Shown: positions 1 through 9,944 of the stretch, piece after piece | How the letters are laid out: each line of letters opens with the position of its first letter | Position numbering within the stretch: position 1 is the stretch's first letter | DNA from: Blastochloris viridis | GTDB lineage: Bacteria; Pseudomonadota; Alphaproteobacteria; Rhizobiales; Xanthobacteraceae | Assembly (NCBI RefSeq): GCF_001402875.1 | Contig: NZ_CP012946.1 | Coordinates: forward strand, 124,001 to 188,000 | DNA length: 64,000 nt | Direction: 5' to 3' | Notes under the pieces: generated by a model | What the model was told of the DNA's origin: nothing | The model's database searches: none | Seen by the model: only the letters and a program-made list of their open reading frames with translations | Position numbers and translations under genes: made by a program

Positions 1-1
1 C

Positions 2-187
2 GCCGTCAGCTTCCTGCCCAAGCTCAAGATCGAGGTGGCCGTTCCCACCAGCCAGGTCGACAAGGTGATCGACGCCATCACCACCGCCGCCAAGACCGGC
101 CAGATCGGCGACGGCAAGATCTTCGTCTACTCGATCGAGCACGCCGTCCGCATCCGCACCGGCGAAACCGACACCGACGCTCTGTGA
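2..187 (+). CDS. glnK: nitrogen regulatory protein P-II (GlnK), C-terminal fragment
   Basis: Only the last 61 codons are in the window; the start lies to the left. The visible part holds the P-II C-terminal signature (TGQIGDGKIFV, then AVRIRTGE near the end), which lines the ATP/2-oxoglutarate site of these trimeric signalling proteins. P-II proteins sense 2-oxoglutarate and ADP/ATP, and GlnK paralogues block the AmtB channel when nitrogen is ample. The gene ends 28 bases before the amtB start, the usual glnK-amtB operon, which is why GlnK rather than GlnB is chosen. The uridylylated T-loop lies outside the window. Confidence 0.9.
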   Translation, partial: AVSFLPKLKIEVAVPTSQVDKVIDAITTAAKTGQIGDGKIFVYSIEHAVRIRTGETDTDAL

Positions 188-215
188 TCTTCCGTCCCGC
201 AAGGAGTTGACTGAA

Positions 216-1679
216 ATGACGCTTTCCACCCTGCGTCGGGCGCTGCCGGCACTTGCCGTCGTGCTCCTGACCGCCGGTCCGGCGCTCGCCCAGGACGGGC
301 CGAAGGTCGATAAGGGCGACACCGCCTGGATGCTGATCTCGACCGTGCTCGTCCTGTTGATGACGATCCCGGGCCTCGCGTTGTTCTATGGCGGCCTGGT
401 CCGCACCAAGAACATGCTCTCCGTGCTGATGCAGGTGTTCTACTGCGTCTGCGTCGCCTGCGTGCTGTGGGCGCTGTTCGGCTACTCGATGACCTTCACC
501 GGCGACAATCCGTTCTTCGGCGGGTTCTCCAAGGTGTTCCTGTCGGGAGTAACCACGGAGTCGCTGGCCGCGACCTTCTCGGTCGGCGTCGCCATTCCGG
601 AGCTGGTCTACGTCGCCTTCCAGATGACGTTCGCCGCCATCACCGTGGCGCTGATCGTCGGCGCGTTCGCCGAGCGCATGAAGTTCGCCGCGGTCGCGCT
701 GTTCGTGCCGCTGTGGCTGATCTTCATCTACTTCCCGATCGCCCACATGGTTTGGTACTGGGCCGGCCCAGACGCGATCTCCGCGGCCGCGCTGGCGGTG
801 AGCGGTGCGCCCGACGAGGCGGCCAAGGCGGTCGCCCAGGCCAAGCTTGACGAGGTTCTGGCCGACGCTGGCCTGATCTGGAGCTACGGCGCCATCGACT
901 TCGCCGGCGGCACCGTGGTGCACATCAATGCCGGCATCGCCGGTTTCGTGTCCTGCCTCGTGATCGGCCGCCGCATCGGCTACGGCCGTGAGCTGATGTC
1001 CCCGAACTCGCTGGCCATGACCATGATCGGCGGCGCGCTGCTGTGGGTCGGCTGGTTCGGCTTCAACGCCGGCTCGAACCTGGAGTCGAACGGCTATGCC
1101 GGGCTGGCTCTGGTCAACACCTTCGTCGCCACCGCGGCGGCGGCGCTGGCCTGGATGTTCGTCGAATGGGCGGTGAAGGGTAAGGCTTCGCTGCTCGGCA
1201 TCGTCACCGGCGCGGTGGCCGGCCTCGTTGCCGTCACCCCGGCGGCCGGCTTTGCCGGTCCGATGGGCTCGATCGCGCTCGGCGTCATCGCCGGCGTGGT
1301 CTGCTTCATCTTCTGCTCGGCGGTGAAGAACGCGCTCGGCTACGACGACGCCCTCGACGTGTTCGGCGTGCACTGCATCGGCGGCATCATCGGTGCCATC
1401 CTCACCGGCGTCCTGGTCTCTCCGGACCTCGGCGGCGCCGGCATCGTCGACTACACCACCTGCGATACCGCGGGGGTCTGTCAGGTCGGGGCGTACGACA
1501 TGGCCACCCAGGTCTGGGCCCAGACCAAGGCGGTGCTGGTGTCGCTCGGCTGGTCCGGCATCGGCTCGCTGATCCTGCTCAAGCTGATCGACTGGACCGT
1601 CGGTCTGCGCGTCTCCGTCGACAAGGAGCGCGAGGGCCTCGACCTCGTCGATCACGGCGAGCGCGCCTACAACCTCTGA
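216..1679 (+). CDS. amtB: ammonium transporter AmtB
   Basis: Inner-membrane trimeric ammonium channel of the Amt/Mep/Rh family, 487 residues. Residues 1-23 form a signal peptide ending ALA-Q, followed by about eleven hydrophobic helices. The family signature DFAGGTVVHINAG holds the first pore histidine and the second lies in VFGVHCIGG. The ATG at 216 is preferred over an in-frame TTG at 207 because AAGGAG (201-206) abuts the TTG but sits nine bases before the ATG. An Ala-rich polar stretch of about 40 residues (about 184-222) separates the HMVW helix end from the DFAGG motif, where the E. coli protein has only a short turn. Expected to be co-expressed with glnK under nitrogen control; no promoter is visible between the two genes. 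Confidence 0.96.
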   Translation: MTLSTLRRALPALAVVLLTAGPALAQDGPKVDKGDTAWMLISTVLVLLMTIPGLALFYGGLVRTKNMLSVLMQVFYCVCVACVLWALFGYSMTFTGDNPFFGGFSKVFLSGVTTESLAATFSVGVAIPELVYVAFQMTFAAITVALIVGAFAERMKFAAVALFVPLWLIFIYFPIAHMVWYWAGPDAISAAALAVSGAPDEAAKAVAQAKLDEVLADAGLIWSYGAIDFAGGTVVHINAGIAGFVSCLVIGRRIGYGRELMSPNSLAMTMIGGALLWVGWFGFNAGSNLESNGYAGLALVNTFVATAAAALAWMFVEWAVKGKASLLGIVTGAVAGLVAVTPAAGFAGPMGSIALGVIAGVVCFIFCSAVKNALGYDDALDVFGVHCIGGIIGAILTGVLVSPDLGGAGIVDYTTCDTAGVCQVGAYDMATQVWAQTKAVLVSLGWSGIGSLILLKLIDWTVGLRVSVDKEREGLDLVDHGERAYNL

Positions 1680-1747
1680 TACGGTCTTTGGCCAGTCGGC
1701 CGCAGCCCGTATGACCTCGGCGCGGCGCAGCCCGCGCCAACGTGAAG

Positions 1748-1776
1748 CGGCCCCGGCTCTGAGCCGGGGCCGTTTT
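1748..1776 (+). terminator. rho-independent terminator after amtB
   Basis: A near-perfect palindrome with 12-base arms (CGGCCCCGGCTC / GAGCCGGGGCCG) is followed by TTTT. It lies 68 bases after the amtB stop codon and before ftsK, so it should end the glnK-amtB transcript. Confidence 0.85.
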
Positions 1777-1901
1777 AGTGTGTGGTGGCGGTTCCGGACG
1801 CAACGGCCGCCGATGGTTAAGCGAGTCTTTACCGCACCCGGCTAGACTGCCTTAGCATTGGCGGCGCTGTGCGCGCCGCCGGCAGTGTTGCGGAGGCGGG
1901 C

Positions 1902-4391
1902 ATGCAGCTGATCCGGCGCCGATGGCTGGCGGATCTCCTGACCGAGGAGCTGATCCCGGCGCTGCGCCGATTCGCCTCGCAGCTGGTGGGGCTGTCGATC
2001 CTGGCTTTGGTGCTGGCGATGGCGCTCGCCTTGGCGACATGGTCGGTCAAGGACCCCTCGTTCAACCACGCCACCAGCCTGCCGGCCCGCAACCTGCTCG
2101 GCACGCCCGGCGCCATCGCTGCCGATCTCGTCATGCAGTTCGTGGGAATCGGCGCGCTGGCGCTGCTGATTCCGATCGCGGTGCTGGGCTGGCGGCTGGC
2201 CGCCAGCCGCCGGGTCGGCCGCGAGCGGCTGCGGCTGCTGCTGTGGCTGGGCGGCATCGTGCTCGCCGCCGCCGCCGCCGCCTGCCTGCCGGTGCCGACG
2301 TCCTGGCCGCTGCCGTCCGGGCTCGGCGGTATCGTCGGCGATGGCGTGCTCAAGGCGCTGGCCTGGGTGATCGGGCCGATCGATGCGGTCGGCCGGCCGC
2401 TGGTGGGGGTGCCGCTGGCGGTGGCAACCGCCACCCTGGTGCTGGGCGCCTCCGGCGCCGGTCTTGGTGCCGCCGCGTCCAGGCCGCCGGCCGAGGATCG
2501 CTTCGTGCGCGAGGAGCACGACACCGCCTCGGTGTCGCTCGGCTTCCTGGCGCACTGGTTCTTCACCATCCGCGCCACGCTGTCCCGCCATCTGCGGCGG
2601 CGCCCGGCCGCGCCGCTGCGGCGGGTGGCCGCTGCGCCCGGCTTCGGCGAGCGGCGCGAGCCGGCACCGCCGCGTCCGCCGGTGTGGTCGGACGACGGCG
2701 AGCTCGCCGCGACCCCGGCTCCGGCGCCGCCGGTCAGGGCAGCTTCCGGCGCGCGCGACCCCGCCTCCGGCGAGGTGTTGCCGCCGACCCGCGGCCCGGC
2801 GCGCGGCATCAAGGCCGGCCGCAGCCGCCAGCAGGCCCGCGAGCGCGAGGCCGAATCGGCGCCGCTAGAGGCGCCGTTCGAGCTGCCGCCGGTCAACCTG
2901 CTCGGCGCCGCCAAGGGCTCCGGCCAGCCGGCGCTGAGCCAGGGCGCGCTGCAGGAGACCTCGCGCCTGCTTGAAGGCGTGCTGGACGATTTCGGCGTGC
3001 GCGGCGCCATCATCGGCGCCCACCCCGGCCCGGTGGTGACGCTCTACGAGCTTGAGCCGGCGCCCGGCATCAAGTCGAGCCGCGTCATCGGCCTGTCCGA
3101 GGACATTGCCCGCTCGATGAGCGCGGTGTCTGCCCGCGTCGCGGTGGTGCCCGGCCGCAACGTCATCGGGATCGAGCTGCCCAACCCCAAGCGCGAGAAG
3201 GTGCTGCTGCGCGAGCTGCTGGCGGCGCCGTCGTTCGGCGAGGGCAAGGACCGCCTGCCGCTCTGTCTCGGCAAGACCATCGGCGGCGAGCCGGTGGTGG
3301 CCGACCTCGCCCGCATGCCGCATTTGCTCATCGCCGGCACCACCGGCTCGGGCAAGTCGGTGGCGATCAACACCATGATCCTCAGCCTGCTCTACCGCTA
3401 CCCGCCCAACGAGTGCCGGCTGATCATGGTCGATCCCAAGATGCTGGAGCTGTCGGTCTATGACGGCATCCCGCATTTGTTGACGCCGGTGGTCACCGAC
3501 CCGAAGAAGGCGGTGGTGGCGCTGAAATGGGCGGTCCGCGAGATGGAAGACCGCTACAAGAAGATGTCGAAGCTCGGGGTGCGCAACATCGAGGGCTTCA
3601 ACAACCGCGTCGCCGAGTCCGCCGCCAAGGGCCAGCGCATCGTGCGCACGGTGCAGACCGGCTTCGACAAGGCCACCGGCGAGGCGATCTACGAGCGGGA
3701 GGAGATGGACCTAGGCCCGCTGCCGTTCATCGTGGTGATCGTCGACGAGATGGCGGATTTGATGCTGGTGGCCGGCAAGGACATCGAGGGCGCCATCCAG
3801 CGCCTTGCCCAGATGGCGCGCGCCGCCGGCATCCACATCATCATGGCGACGCAGCGACCCTCGGTCGACGTCATCACCGGCACCATCAAGGCCAACTTCC
3901 CGACCCGCATCTCCTTCCAGGTCACCTCGAAGATCGACAGCCGCACCATTCTGGGCGAGCAGGGCGCCGAGCAGCTGCTCGGCCAGGGCGACATGCTCTA
4001 CATGGCCGGCGGCGGCCGCATCTCCCGCGTCCACGGCCCGTTCGTGTCCGACGGCGAGGTCGAGCGCGTCGTCGCCCACCTCAAGTCCCAGGGCCAGCCG
4101 GACTATCTCGACGCCGTCACCGCGGCGGAGGACGAGGACGGCGACGACGGCGCGGTGTTCGACAAGACCGCTATGGGCGGGGAGGGCGGCGACCTCTACG
4201 CCCAGGCGGTCGAGGTGGTGGTGCGCGACCGCAAGGCGTCGACCTCCTACATCCAGCGCCGGCTGCAGATCGGCTACAACCGCGCCGCCTCGCTGATGGA
4301 GCGGATGGAGAAGGAAGGCATCGTCGGTGCCGCCAACCACGCCGGCAAGCGCGAGATCCTGATCGAGGCCGAGAGCGAGGGCGGCTACTGA
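1902..4391 (+). CDS. ftsK: DNA translocase FtsK
   Basis: Septal ATP-driven DNA pump that clears chromosome ends from the division site and activates XerCD recombination at dif. The protein has 829 residues: an N-terminal block of about four membrane helices, a Pro/Ala/Arg-rich linker (about 200-330), the RecA-like motor with Walker A GTTGSGKS (about residue 480) and Walker [10 protein letters not shown] (about 615), and a C-terminal winged-helix gamma domain (about 765-825) that reads KOPS sequences. An in-frame GTG at 1869 would add 11 residues. The ATG at 1902 is preferred because GGAGG lies five bases upstream. It stands alone between the amtB terminator and lolA. Confidence 0.96.
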   Translation: MQLIRRRWLADLLTEELIPALRRFASQLVGLSILALVLAMALALATWSVKDPSFNHATSLPARNLLGTPGAIAADLVMQFVGIGALALLIPIAVLGWRLAASRRVGRERLRLLLWLGGIVLAAAAAACLPVPTSWPLPSGLGGIVGDGVLKALAWVIGPIDAVGRPLVGVPLAVATATLVLGASGAGLGAAASRPPAEDRFVREEHDTASVSLGFLAHWFFTIRATLSRHLRRRPAAPLRRVAAAPGFGERREPAPPRPPVWSDDGELAATPAPAPPVRAASGARDPASGEVLPPTRGPARGIKAGRSRQQAREREAESAPLEAPFELPPVNLLGAAKGSGQPALSQGALQETSRLLEGVLDDFGVRGAIIGAHPGPVVTLYELEPAPGIKSSRVIGLSEDIARSMSAVSARVAVVPGRNVIGIELPNPKREKVLLRELLAAPSFGEGKDRLPLCLGKTIGGEPVVADLARMPHLLIAGTTGSGKSVAINTMILSLLYRYPPNECRLIMVDPKMLELSVYDGIPHLLTPVVTDPKKAVVALKWAVREMEDRYKKMSKLGVRNIEGFNNRVAESAAKGQRIVRTVQTGFDKATGEAIYEREEMDLGPLPFIVVIVDEMADLMLVAGKDIEGAIQRLAQMARAAGIHIIMATQRPSVDVITGTIKANFPTRISFQVTSKIDSRTILGEQGAEQLLGQGDMLYMAGGGRISRVHGPFVSDGEVERVVAHLKSQGQPDYLDAVTAAEDEDGDDGAVFDKTAMGGEGGDLYAQAVEVVVRDRKASTSYIQRRLQIGYNRAASLMERMEKEGIVGAANHAGKREILIEAESEGGY

Positions 4392-4507
4392 CCGCCGCTG
4401 CTGCCGCCGCCGGCGAGCCCGTGGCGCGATCGTGGTATGGTGCGGGCCGCATTCTCGCCACGCCGCGCGCTTAGCAGGCGGGCGACTTTTCTTCGGAGGA
4501 CTCCACG

Positions 4508-5275
4508 ATGCGTTACGGGCTCGTTGCCGCGGCCGCCGGCTTGGCGGTTTTGGGCGTGGCGGTGCTAGACCCCGCTGTCGGGCCGGCCGCGCTGGCCGAG
4601 ACGCCGGCCCAGCCGCTGGCGTCGCCGATGGCGGTTGGGCCGGCCCAGCAGAACCAGGCCCCCGCCAACGCGGCCAGCACCGTGCCGGTGCGTGCCGCGA
4701 CGCCGATGCCGGCCAGGGGCACCATCGCCGCGCTCGACGGCCCGACCCGCGAGCTGGTGCAGAAGATCAATACCTCGTTCAACGCCCTGGTGTTCGCCTC
4801 CGGCGACTTCGTCCAGGTCGCGCCCGACGGCGGCCGCACCCAGGGCCAGTTCTACCTGCAGAAGCCCGGCAAGGTGCGCTTCGACTATGCGCCGCCGAGC
4901 CCGCTGGAGTTCATCTCAGACGGCGGCTCGATCGCGGTGCGCGACAAGAAGCTGGCGACCCAGGACATCACGCCGCTGTCGCAGACGCCGCTGCGCTTCC
5001 TGCTGGCCGACAAGGTCGACCTGTTGCGCGACGCCCCGGTGATCGCGGTGCAGAAGGACGAGCTGTTCGTGTCGGTGGTGCTGGAGGAGCGCCATCCGGT
5101 CGCCGGCACCCACCGCCTGATGCTGATGTTCGGCGCGCAGGACTTCCAGCTCAAGCAATGGACGGTGACCGACTCCCAGGGCTACGACACCACCGTGGCG
5201 ATCTACAACGTCGACACCACCCGCCGGCCGAGCGCCGATCTGTTCAAAATCAACTACGAGCGCGTACTCCAGTAG
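4508..5275 (+). CDS. lolA: outer-membrane lipoprotein carrier protein LolA
   Basis: Periplasmic chaperone that takes lipoproteins from LolCDE and delivers them to the outer membrane. The 255-residue product begins with a signal peptide ending near ALA-E (residue 30), then a variable Ala/Pro-rich stretch, then the LolA fold with a typical QGQFYLQKPGKVRFDY segment and PLRFLL. CGGAGGA precedes the ATG by seven bases. ftsK-lolA-xthA is a recurrent order in Hyphomicrobiales. The N-terminal linker is longer than in E. coli LolA, common in this group. Confidence 0.88.
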   Translation: MRYGLVAAAAGLAVLGVAVLDPAVGPAALAETPAQPLASPMAVGPAQQNQAPANAASTVPVRAATPMPARGTIAALDGPTRELVQKINTSFNALVFASGDFVQVAPDGGRTQGQFYLQKPGKVRFDYAPPSPLEFISDGGSIAVRDKKLATQDITPLSQTPLRFLLADKVDLLRDAPVIAVQKDELFVSVVLEERHPVAGTHRLMLMFGAQDFQLKQWTVTDSQGYDTTVAIYNVDTTRRPSADLFKINYERVLQ

Positions 5276-5626
5276 GGTAGCGGCCGAATGTCGCGCACCT
5301 GAAGCTGGCAAATTGCCCTCGGAGACCTTGTTCAAATCGCAGGACGTGTCATTTTCCAATCATGGCCCAGGGCGTTGAGGTGTCCCCCTCATCGCACCAA
5401 GAAATGCCCTGACAGTCATCGGTGCCCTCCCGATGCAAGCCCCTGCGTGAACGCGCCCGGTCTTTCCCCCGAGACCGGGCGTGTTTCGTTTTGAGCATTG
5501 TGCGCCGGATTGACTGGCGGGTTTGATCTTCAGGACTTTTGGCGTATCGGTTTTTCTTGAGCGGGGCCGTCCGGCCGCCCGCGCACCATTTCCCGATCGA
5601 GCCTCGACCCACCTCAGCGCCACCAC
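5276..5626. other. lolA-xthA intergenic region
   Basis: A 351-base stretch without a convincing gene. It holds the lolA terminator near 5454-5492 and presumably the xthA promoter. No tRNA, small ORF with a ribosome site, or repeat was recognised in the rest. Confidence 0.5.
5454..5492 (+). terminator. rho-independent terminator after lolA
   Basis: A 10-base-pair stem (CGCCCGGTCT / AGACCGGGCG) with an 8-base C-rich loop is followed by TGTTTCGTTTT. It lies about 180 bases after lolA, which implies a long 3' untranslated region. Confidence 0.75.
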
Positions 5627-6445
5627 ATGCGTCTCACCCTCGCCACCTGGAACATCAATTCGGTCCGGCTGCGTCTGCCGCTGCTCGGACGGCTGCTGGC
5701 CGAGCGCCAGCCCGACCTGATCTGCCTGCAGGAGACCAAGTGCCCGGACGACAAGTTTCCGGTGCGCGAGGTGGTCGGCATGGGCTACCCCTACGTCGCG
5801 CTGAACGGCCAGAAGGGCTGGCACGGCGTCGCGGTGCTGTCGAAGCTGCCGTTCGAGACCATCGAGCGGCGGGCGTTCTGCGACAAGAACGACTGCCGCC
5901 ACCTGTCGGTGACGCTCGGCCGCACCGCCGGCCTCGCCGATCCGCTGACCATCCACGATTTCTACGTGCCGGCCGGGGGCGAGGAGCCCGACCCGGCGGT
6001 CAACCCGAAATTCGCCCACAAGCTCGCCTTCCTCGATCAGGCGGCGGGCTGTGGCCGGCTCGCGGCCCAGGGCCGCGCCGGACGGACCATCCTGGTCGGC
6101 GACCTCAACGTCGCCCCGCTCGAACACGACGTCTGGAGCCACCGCCAGCTGTTGGGCGTGGTCAGCCACACCCCGGTCGAGGTCGAGAAATTCACTGCCT
6201 GGCAGAGCGCCGGGGCCTGGGTCGATGTCATGCGCCGCCAGGTGCCGGCGGCCGACAAGCTCTTTACGTGGTGGAGCTACCGCGCCACCGACTGGGCGGC
6301 CTCCAATCGCGGCCGCCGGCTCGACCACGTCTGGGCCAGCGCGCCGGTTGCCGGCGGCTTCCAGGGCATGGAGGTGCTGGCCTGCGCTCGCAGTTGGGAC
6401 AAGCCATCCGATCACGCGCCGGTGCTGGCGACGTTCGAGCTGTGA
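5627..6445 (+). CDS. xthA: exodeoxyribonuclease III (AP endonuclease)
   Basis: Cleaves DNA 5' of abasic sites and degrades 3' ends in base-excision repair. The 272-residue product is a single EEP-fold domain of normal length. Metal and catalytic residues are in CLQETK (Glu near 35), GDLNVAPLEHD (Asp/Asn near 160), RRLDHVW and the terminal SDHAPV. The start at ATG 5627 gives the standard beginning MRLTLATWNINS. It is a single gene, convergent with leuD. Confidence 0.95.
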   Translation: MRLTLATWNINSVRLRLPLLGRLLAERQPDLICLQETKCPDDKFPVREVVGMGYPYVALNGQKGWHGVAVLSKLPFETIERRAFCDKNDCRHLSVTLGRTAGLADPLTIHDFYVPAGGEEPDPAVNPKFAHKLAFLDQAAGCGRLAAQGRAGRTILVGDLNVAPLEHDVWSHRQLLGVVSHTPVEVEKFTAWQSAGAWVDVMRRQVPAADKLFTWWSYRATDWAASNRGRRLDHVWASAPVAGGFQGMEVLACARSWDKPSDHAPVLATFEL

Positions 6446-6699
6446 AATCCTGTCCGGTTAGCGAAGTTCTGGTGAGGTGTCTTTCCGGATTACGAAGCGA
6501 TCAGCCGGACCTCGTATGAGGGCGCCGGCGGTCCCGGCGACGCCCGGATCGCCATTGTGGGCCGCGGGCGTCGATCTGCGGCGGGTCCGGGAACGGCTGC
6601 GCCCGCCCGGCCGCAACAAGCAGCTCGCGGCGCAGCGCCAGGCCGGGAGGCGCGGCGTCGCCGCTTATCGGGGCGACGCATCAGGTCAGTGCGGTACCG

Positions 6700-7305
6700 T
6701 CACAGCCAGGGGCGGGTGGCGGCGGTCTTTGCCTCGAACGTCTGGATGCGGTCGGCCTTGACCATGGTCAGGCCGATGTCGTCGAGGCCGTTGATCAGGC
6801 AGTGCTTGCGGAACGGGTCGACCTCGAAGCGGATCACCCCGCCGTCGGGACCGCGGATTTCCTGCGTCGCGATGTCGATGGTCAGCGTGGCGTTGGCGCC
6901 GCGCTCGGCGTCGTCGAACAGCTTCTCCAGCTCGGCCGGCGTCACCTTGATCGGCAGAATGCCGTTCTTGAAGCAGTTGTTGTAAAAGATGTCGGCGAAG
7001 CTGGTCGAGATGATGCAGCGGATGCCGAAGTCGAGCAGCGCCCACGGCGCGTGCTCGCGGCTGGAGCCGCAGCCGAAATTGTCGCCCGCCACCAGGATCT
7101 TGGCGTTGCGATAGGCCGGCTTGTTCAGCACGAACTCGGGATTCTCGGTGCCGTCCTCGTTGTAGCGTGCCTCCGAGAACAGGCCCTGGCCGAGGCCGGT
7201 GCGCTTGATGGTCTTCAAATACTGTTTGGGGATGATCATGTCGGTGTCGACATTGACCACCCTGAGCGGCGCCGCAACGCCCGTCAGCACCGTGAACGTG
7301 TCCAT
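6700..7305 (-). CDS. leuD: 3-isopropylmalate dehydratase small subunit
   Basis: The small swivel subunit of isopropylmalate isomerase, which pairs with the iron-sulfur subunit LeuC in leucine biosynthesis. The 201-residue protein has the expected [12 protein letters not shown] start region, the substrate-binding loop [15 protein letters not shown] (about residues 75-90) and [12 protein letters not shown]. leuC is not in the window, so the isomerase genes are split, as often in alphaproteobacteria. It lies downstream of the metallopeptidase gene on the same strand. Confidence 0.95.
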   Translation of the reverse strand: MDTFTVLTGVAAPLRVVNVDTDMIIPKQYLKTIKRTGLGQGLFSEARYNEDGTENPEFVLNKPAYRNAKILVAGDNFGCGSSREHAPWALLDFGIRCIISTSFADIFYNNCFKNGILPIKVTPAELEKLFDDAERGANATLTIDIATQEIRGPDGGVIRFEVDPFRKHCLINGLDDIGLTMVKADRIQTFEAKTAATRPWL

Positions 7306-7379
7306 CGCTTCCTCCGGATTGGCGCGGTTTGCCAGAACGGGGCTCGGGTTTCAAGCCATTCCAAGACGACCGGCCGGCG

Positions 7380-7808
7380 CTACGGCTCGGCGGCGCGCTC
7401 AATCTCGGCGATGTCCTCGTCCGACAGCCCGACATGGTGGCCGATCTCGTGCACCAGGACGTGGGTGACGATGCCGCCCAGCGTCTCCTCGTGGCCGGCC
7501 CAATAGTCGAGGATCGGGCGGCGGTAGAGCCAGATCATGTTGGGCAGTCGCCCGGTGGGGGCGACGGCGCCGTCCTGGGCGAGGCCGAAGCCCTGGAACA
7601 GCCCGAGCAGGTCGAACTCGCTGTCGATCTCCATCTCGTCGAGGGTGTCCTCGGTCGGGAACTCGGCGACCTGGATGACGACGCCCTCGCACAGCCGGCG
7701 GAACGCCTCCGGCAGCGCGGCGAACGCTGCCTCCGCCAGCTCCGTCATGTCGTCGAGCGAGGGCGCCTGGAGGGTGGGCCAGGGCGGGGGATCGGCACGG
7801 TTCGTCAT
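7380..7808 (-). CDS. small zincin-like metallopeptidase family protein
   Basis: A 142-residue cytoplasmic protein of the minimal zincin family (COG3824-like). The metal-binding HExxH motif appears as HEIGHHVGLSD near the C terminus, with a following Asp as possible third ligand. The substrate is unknown for the family. The long open frame extends far upstream, but homology-like sequence and a sensible start (MTNRADPPP) begin at 7808. It is followed 74 bases later by leuD on the same strand. Confidence 0.85.
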   Translation of the reverse strand: MTNRADPPPWPTLQAPSLDDMTELAEAAFAALPEAFRRLCEGVVIQVAEFPTEDTLDEMEIDSEFDLLGLFQGFGLAQDGAVAPTGRLPNMIWLYRRPILDYWAGHEETLGGIVTHVLVHEIGHHVGLSDEDIAEIERAAEP

Positions 7809-7975
7809 CGGTCGCGGTCCTGCGTGGGCGCTCCGGCGCGGCGGTCGTGCGGCGCTCTCCCGCATTCGATCGCCGGTTTTTCGGCCGCGCTGACGGCAGC
7901 CTAGCCTTGATCGCACAGGACGCAAACCAAGCCGCTTCAGCCGCCGGCGGGCGCGGCCAGCGCAGCCGTAAGCGC

Positions 7976-8000
7976 GGAACATCGGTTTGGCCGCAGCGTT
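7976..8000 (+). promoter_or_regulatory. EcfG-type promoter of the PRC-barrel gene
   Basis: GGAAC, a 16-base spacer, then CGTT: an exact match to the alphaproteobacterial general-stress sigma consensus (GGAAC-N16/17-CGTT). It ends 69 bases before the ATG of the PRC-barrel gene. Confidence 0.85.
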
Positions 8001-8069
8001 GGTGGGCCGTTGAAGCACCACCCGCCGAATCCCGTTGTTTTGGCGGGTGATCACCCCACAGGAGAGCAG

Positions 8070-8588
8070 ATGATGACCAAGATTTTGGCGGCCAGCATCG
8101 CCGCACTGGCGTTCGCCACCGCTCCGGCGTTCGCGCAGTCCTCGACCTCGCCGTCCATGCCGGGCTCCAGCGCGGGCCAGGCCGGTCAAGTGAGCTTCCT
8201 GCAGGCGCCGCAAGGCAACCAGGTGCTCGCGTCCGAGCTGATGGACGCCAATGTCTACGGCTCCGATGGCAACTCGATCGGCGAAATCAGCGATATTCTC
8301 CTCGACCGCGGCGGCCAGGTTCACGCCGTGGTGTTCGGCGTCGGCGGCTTCCTCGGCATCGGCGAGAAGAACGTGGCGGTGCCCTACAACTCGCTGCAGA
8401 TCGCGATGGCGCCGGCCAGCAGCACCGCCCCGGCGCCGTCGGCCGCCAACCGCCGCGCCTGGCACGACCAGTACCGCATCACCCTCAACGCCACCCGCGA
8501 TCAGCTCCGCAACGCGCCGGCGTTCAGTTCGCAGCGCACCACCACCACCGGCCTGCTCTCCGTTCCGTCCGGAACGGTGGCGCGCTGA
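8070..8588 (+). CDS. secreted PRC-barrel domain protein
   Basis: A 172-residue exported protein. Residues 1-24 are a signal peptide ending AFA-Q. A PRC-barrel domain (ELMDANVYGSDG to VAVPYNSLQI, about 50-115) follows, then a low-complexity Ala/Ser and Arg-containing tail. PRC-barrels are small beta folds that bind proteins or RNA; periplasmic versions in Hyphomicrobiales are commonly stress-induced. The tandem ATGs at 8070 and 8073 follow GGAGAG; either could be used. An exact EcfG promoter lies upstream and a strong terminator downstream, making it a monocistronic candidate of the stress regulon encoded 5 kb away. Confidence 0.9.
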   Translation: MMTKILAASIAALAFATAPAFAQSSTSPSMPGSSAGQAGQVSFLQAPQGNQVLASELMDANVYGSDGNSIGEISDILLDRGGQVHAVVFGVGGFLGIGEKNVAVPYNSLQIAMAPASSTAPAPSAANRRAWHDQYRITLNATRDQLRNAPAFSSQRTTTTGLLSVPSGTVAR

Positions 8589-8635
8589 TGGGTGCGGCCG
8601 GGTCCAGCTGAGGACTTGCGGCGATGACAGAACGA

Positions 8636-8675
8636 TCGGTTCTCCGGCTGCCTCAGCCGGAGAACCGAATTTCGA
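8636..8675 (+). terminator. strong hairpin terminator after the PRC-barrel gene
   Basis: A perfect 14-base-pair stem with a five-base loop (TCGGTTCTCCGGCT / AGCCGGAGAACCGA) is followed by ATTTCG. The T tract is short, so it may act as a transcript-end stabiliser as much as a classical terminator. Confidence 0.7.
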
Positions 8676-8791
8676 TCGCCGAGAATCCCGTCCCATCAAG
8701 GGTTTTCGGCGAGCGTGACCGCGCGATCAAGACGCGACCTTGACTAAAGCCACATCAGCCACGGGCGCCGGCGCGACGGCGGAGGGTGACA

Positions 8792-9904
8792 ATGCCAGCT
8801 CGGATGCGTCGCGCGTCCGTCGCAGCCGCCGAGCCTGGCGACACTGCGCCGCCGCCCGGCCGTCACCATAGCGCGCGAGCATGGCGGCGAGCGTCCGAGC
8901 TCGCCGTCATCGTGCTGGCCACCATCGCCCTGCTCGGACTGCTGTACTGGGCGCGGGCGCTGCTGCTGCCGCTGGTTGCCGGCCTGGTGTTCGGCATGAT
9001 CCTCGGCCCGATCTCCGACCGCGCCCAGCGCATCGGCATCTCGCCCGTTGTCACCAATCTGTCCTTGCTGCTGGTTCTGGCGCTGGCGGTCAGCGGTGCG
9101 GCGGTGTGGTTCGTTCCCACCATTTCCGAATGGATCGCGGACGCGCCGAACATCGCGCGGACGGTGCGCGAGAAGGTGGCGGTGTTCGAGCGGGCGGCGT
9201 CGGTGTTCGACGAGATCGCTGGGCTGTTCCAGGGGTCCGTCACCACGCCGACGGTGCAGATCGCACCGGAGCAGACCGCGGTGGTGACGTCGGTATTTTC
9301 CGCCGTCACGCCGGCGTTCGCGCAGTTCGCGGTGTTCCTGTTCACGCTGGTGCTGTTTCTCACCGGCCGCAAATCGATCAAGGCGAAGCTGGTGCTGGCG
9401 ATGCCGAGCCGCGCCGCGCGACTCACCACCTTGCGCGTGCTGTCGGAGATCGAGAACGAGCTGCTCGGCTATTTTGCGGTGGCGGCGACGATCAATGCCG
9501 GGGTGGCGATCGTGACGACGCTGGCGCTGTTCGCGCTCGGCGTGCCGGCGGCGCCGGTGTGGGGGTTTCTCGCCTTCGTGCTCAATTTCCTGCCGGTGGT
9601 CGGGCCGCTCATTCTCAAGGTTGCGCTGCTCGGCATGGGCGTCGTGGCGATGCCGACGCTGGGCGCGGCGCTGCTGCCGGCGCTGGCCTATCTCGCCATC
9701 ACCACCGTCGAAAGCAATCTGATCACGCCGCGCGTCATCGGCGGCCGGCTGACGCTCGAACCGTTGTTCCTGTTCGTCGCCATTTGCCTGTTTACCTGGC
9801 TGTGGGGGCCGGTCGGTGCGTTCCTGGCGACGCCGCTGGTGATCGTCGCCGTCACGCTGCAGTCCTATGTATTGCCGTCCGACGCGATCGATCTTCCGGC
9901 ATGA
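8792..9904 (+). CDS. AI-2E family transporter (TqsA/YdiK type)
   Basis: A 370-residue integral inner-membrane protein of the AI-2E transporter superfamily (UPF0118/PerM). It has two N-terminal helices (about 30-75), a soluble stretch (about 110-165) and a C-terminal block of about five helices with conserved GVPAAPVWGFLAFVLNFLP and VESNLITPRVIGGRL segments. Members export diverse solutes or Na+/H+, so the substrate is not assigned. GGAGG (8781-8785) sits six bases before the ATG at 8792, which favours it over a GTG at 8786. It lies between two stress-promoter genes but has no EcfG element of its own. Confidence 0.88.
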   Translation: MPARMRRASVAAAEPGDTAPPPGRHHSARAWRRASELAVIVLATIALLGLLYWARALLLPLVAGLVFGMILGPISDRAQRIGISPVVTNLSLLLVLALAVSGAAVWFVPTISEWIADAPNIARTVREKVAVFERAASVFDEIAGLFQGSVTTPTVQIAPEQTAVVTSVFSAVTPAFAQFAVFLFTLVLFLTGRKSIKAKLVLAMPSRAARLTTLRVLSEIENELLGYFAVAATINAGVAIVTTLALFALGVPAAPVWGFLAFVLNFLPVVGPLILKVALLGMGVVAMPTLGAALLPALAYLAITTVESNLITPRVIGGRLTLEPLFLFVAICLFTWLWGPVGAFLATPLVIVAVTLQSYVLPSDAIDLPA

Positions 9905-9944
9905 CAAAGGCACCGCGCCGGCCTTGCTGCATCGCCGAAATTTC

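Noticed and set aside
78..1655. 525-codon open frame antisense to amtB
   Set aside because: Composition (Asp/His/Arg/Gln-rich, no helices) is that of an antisense shadow of a membrane-protein gene.
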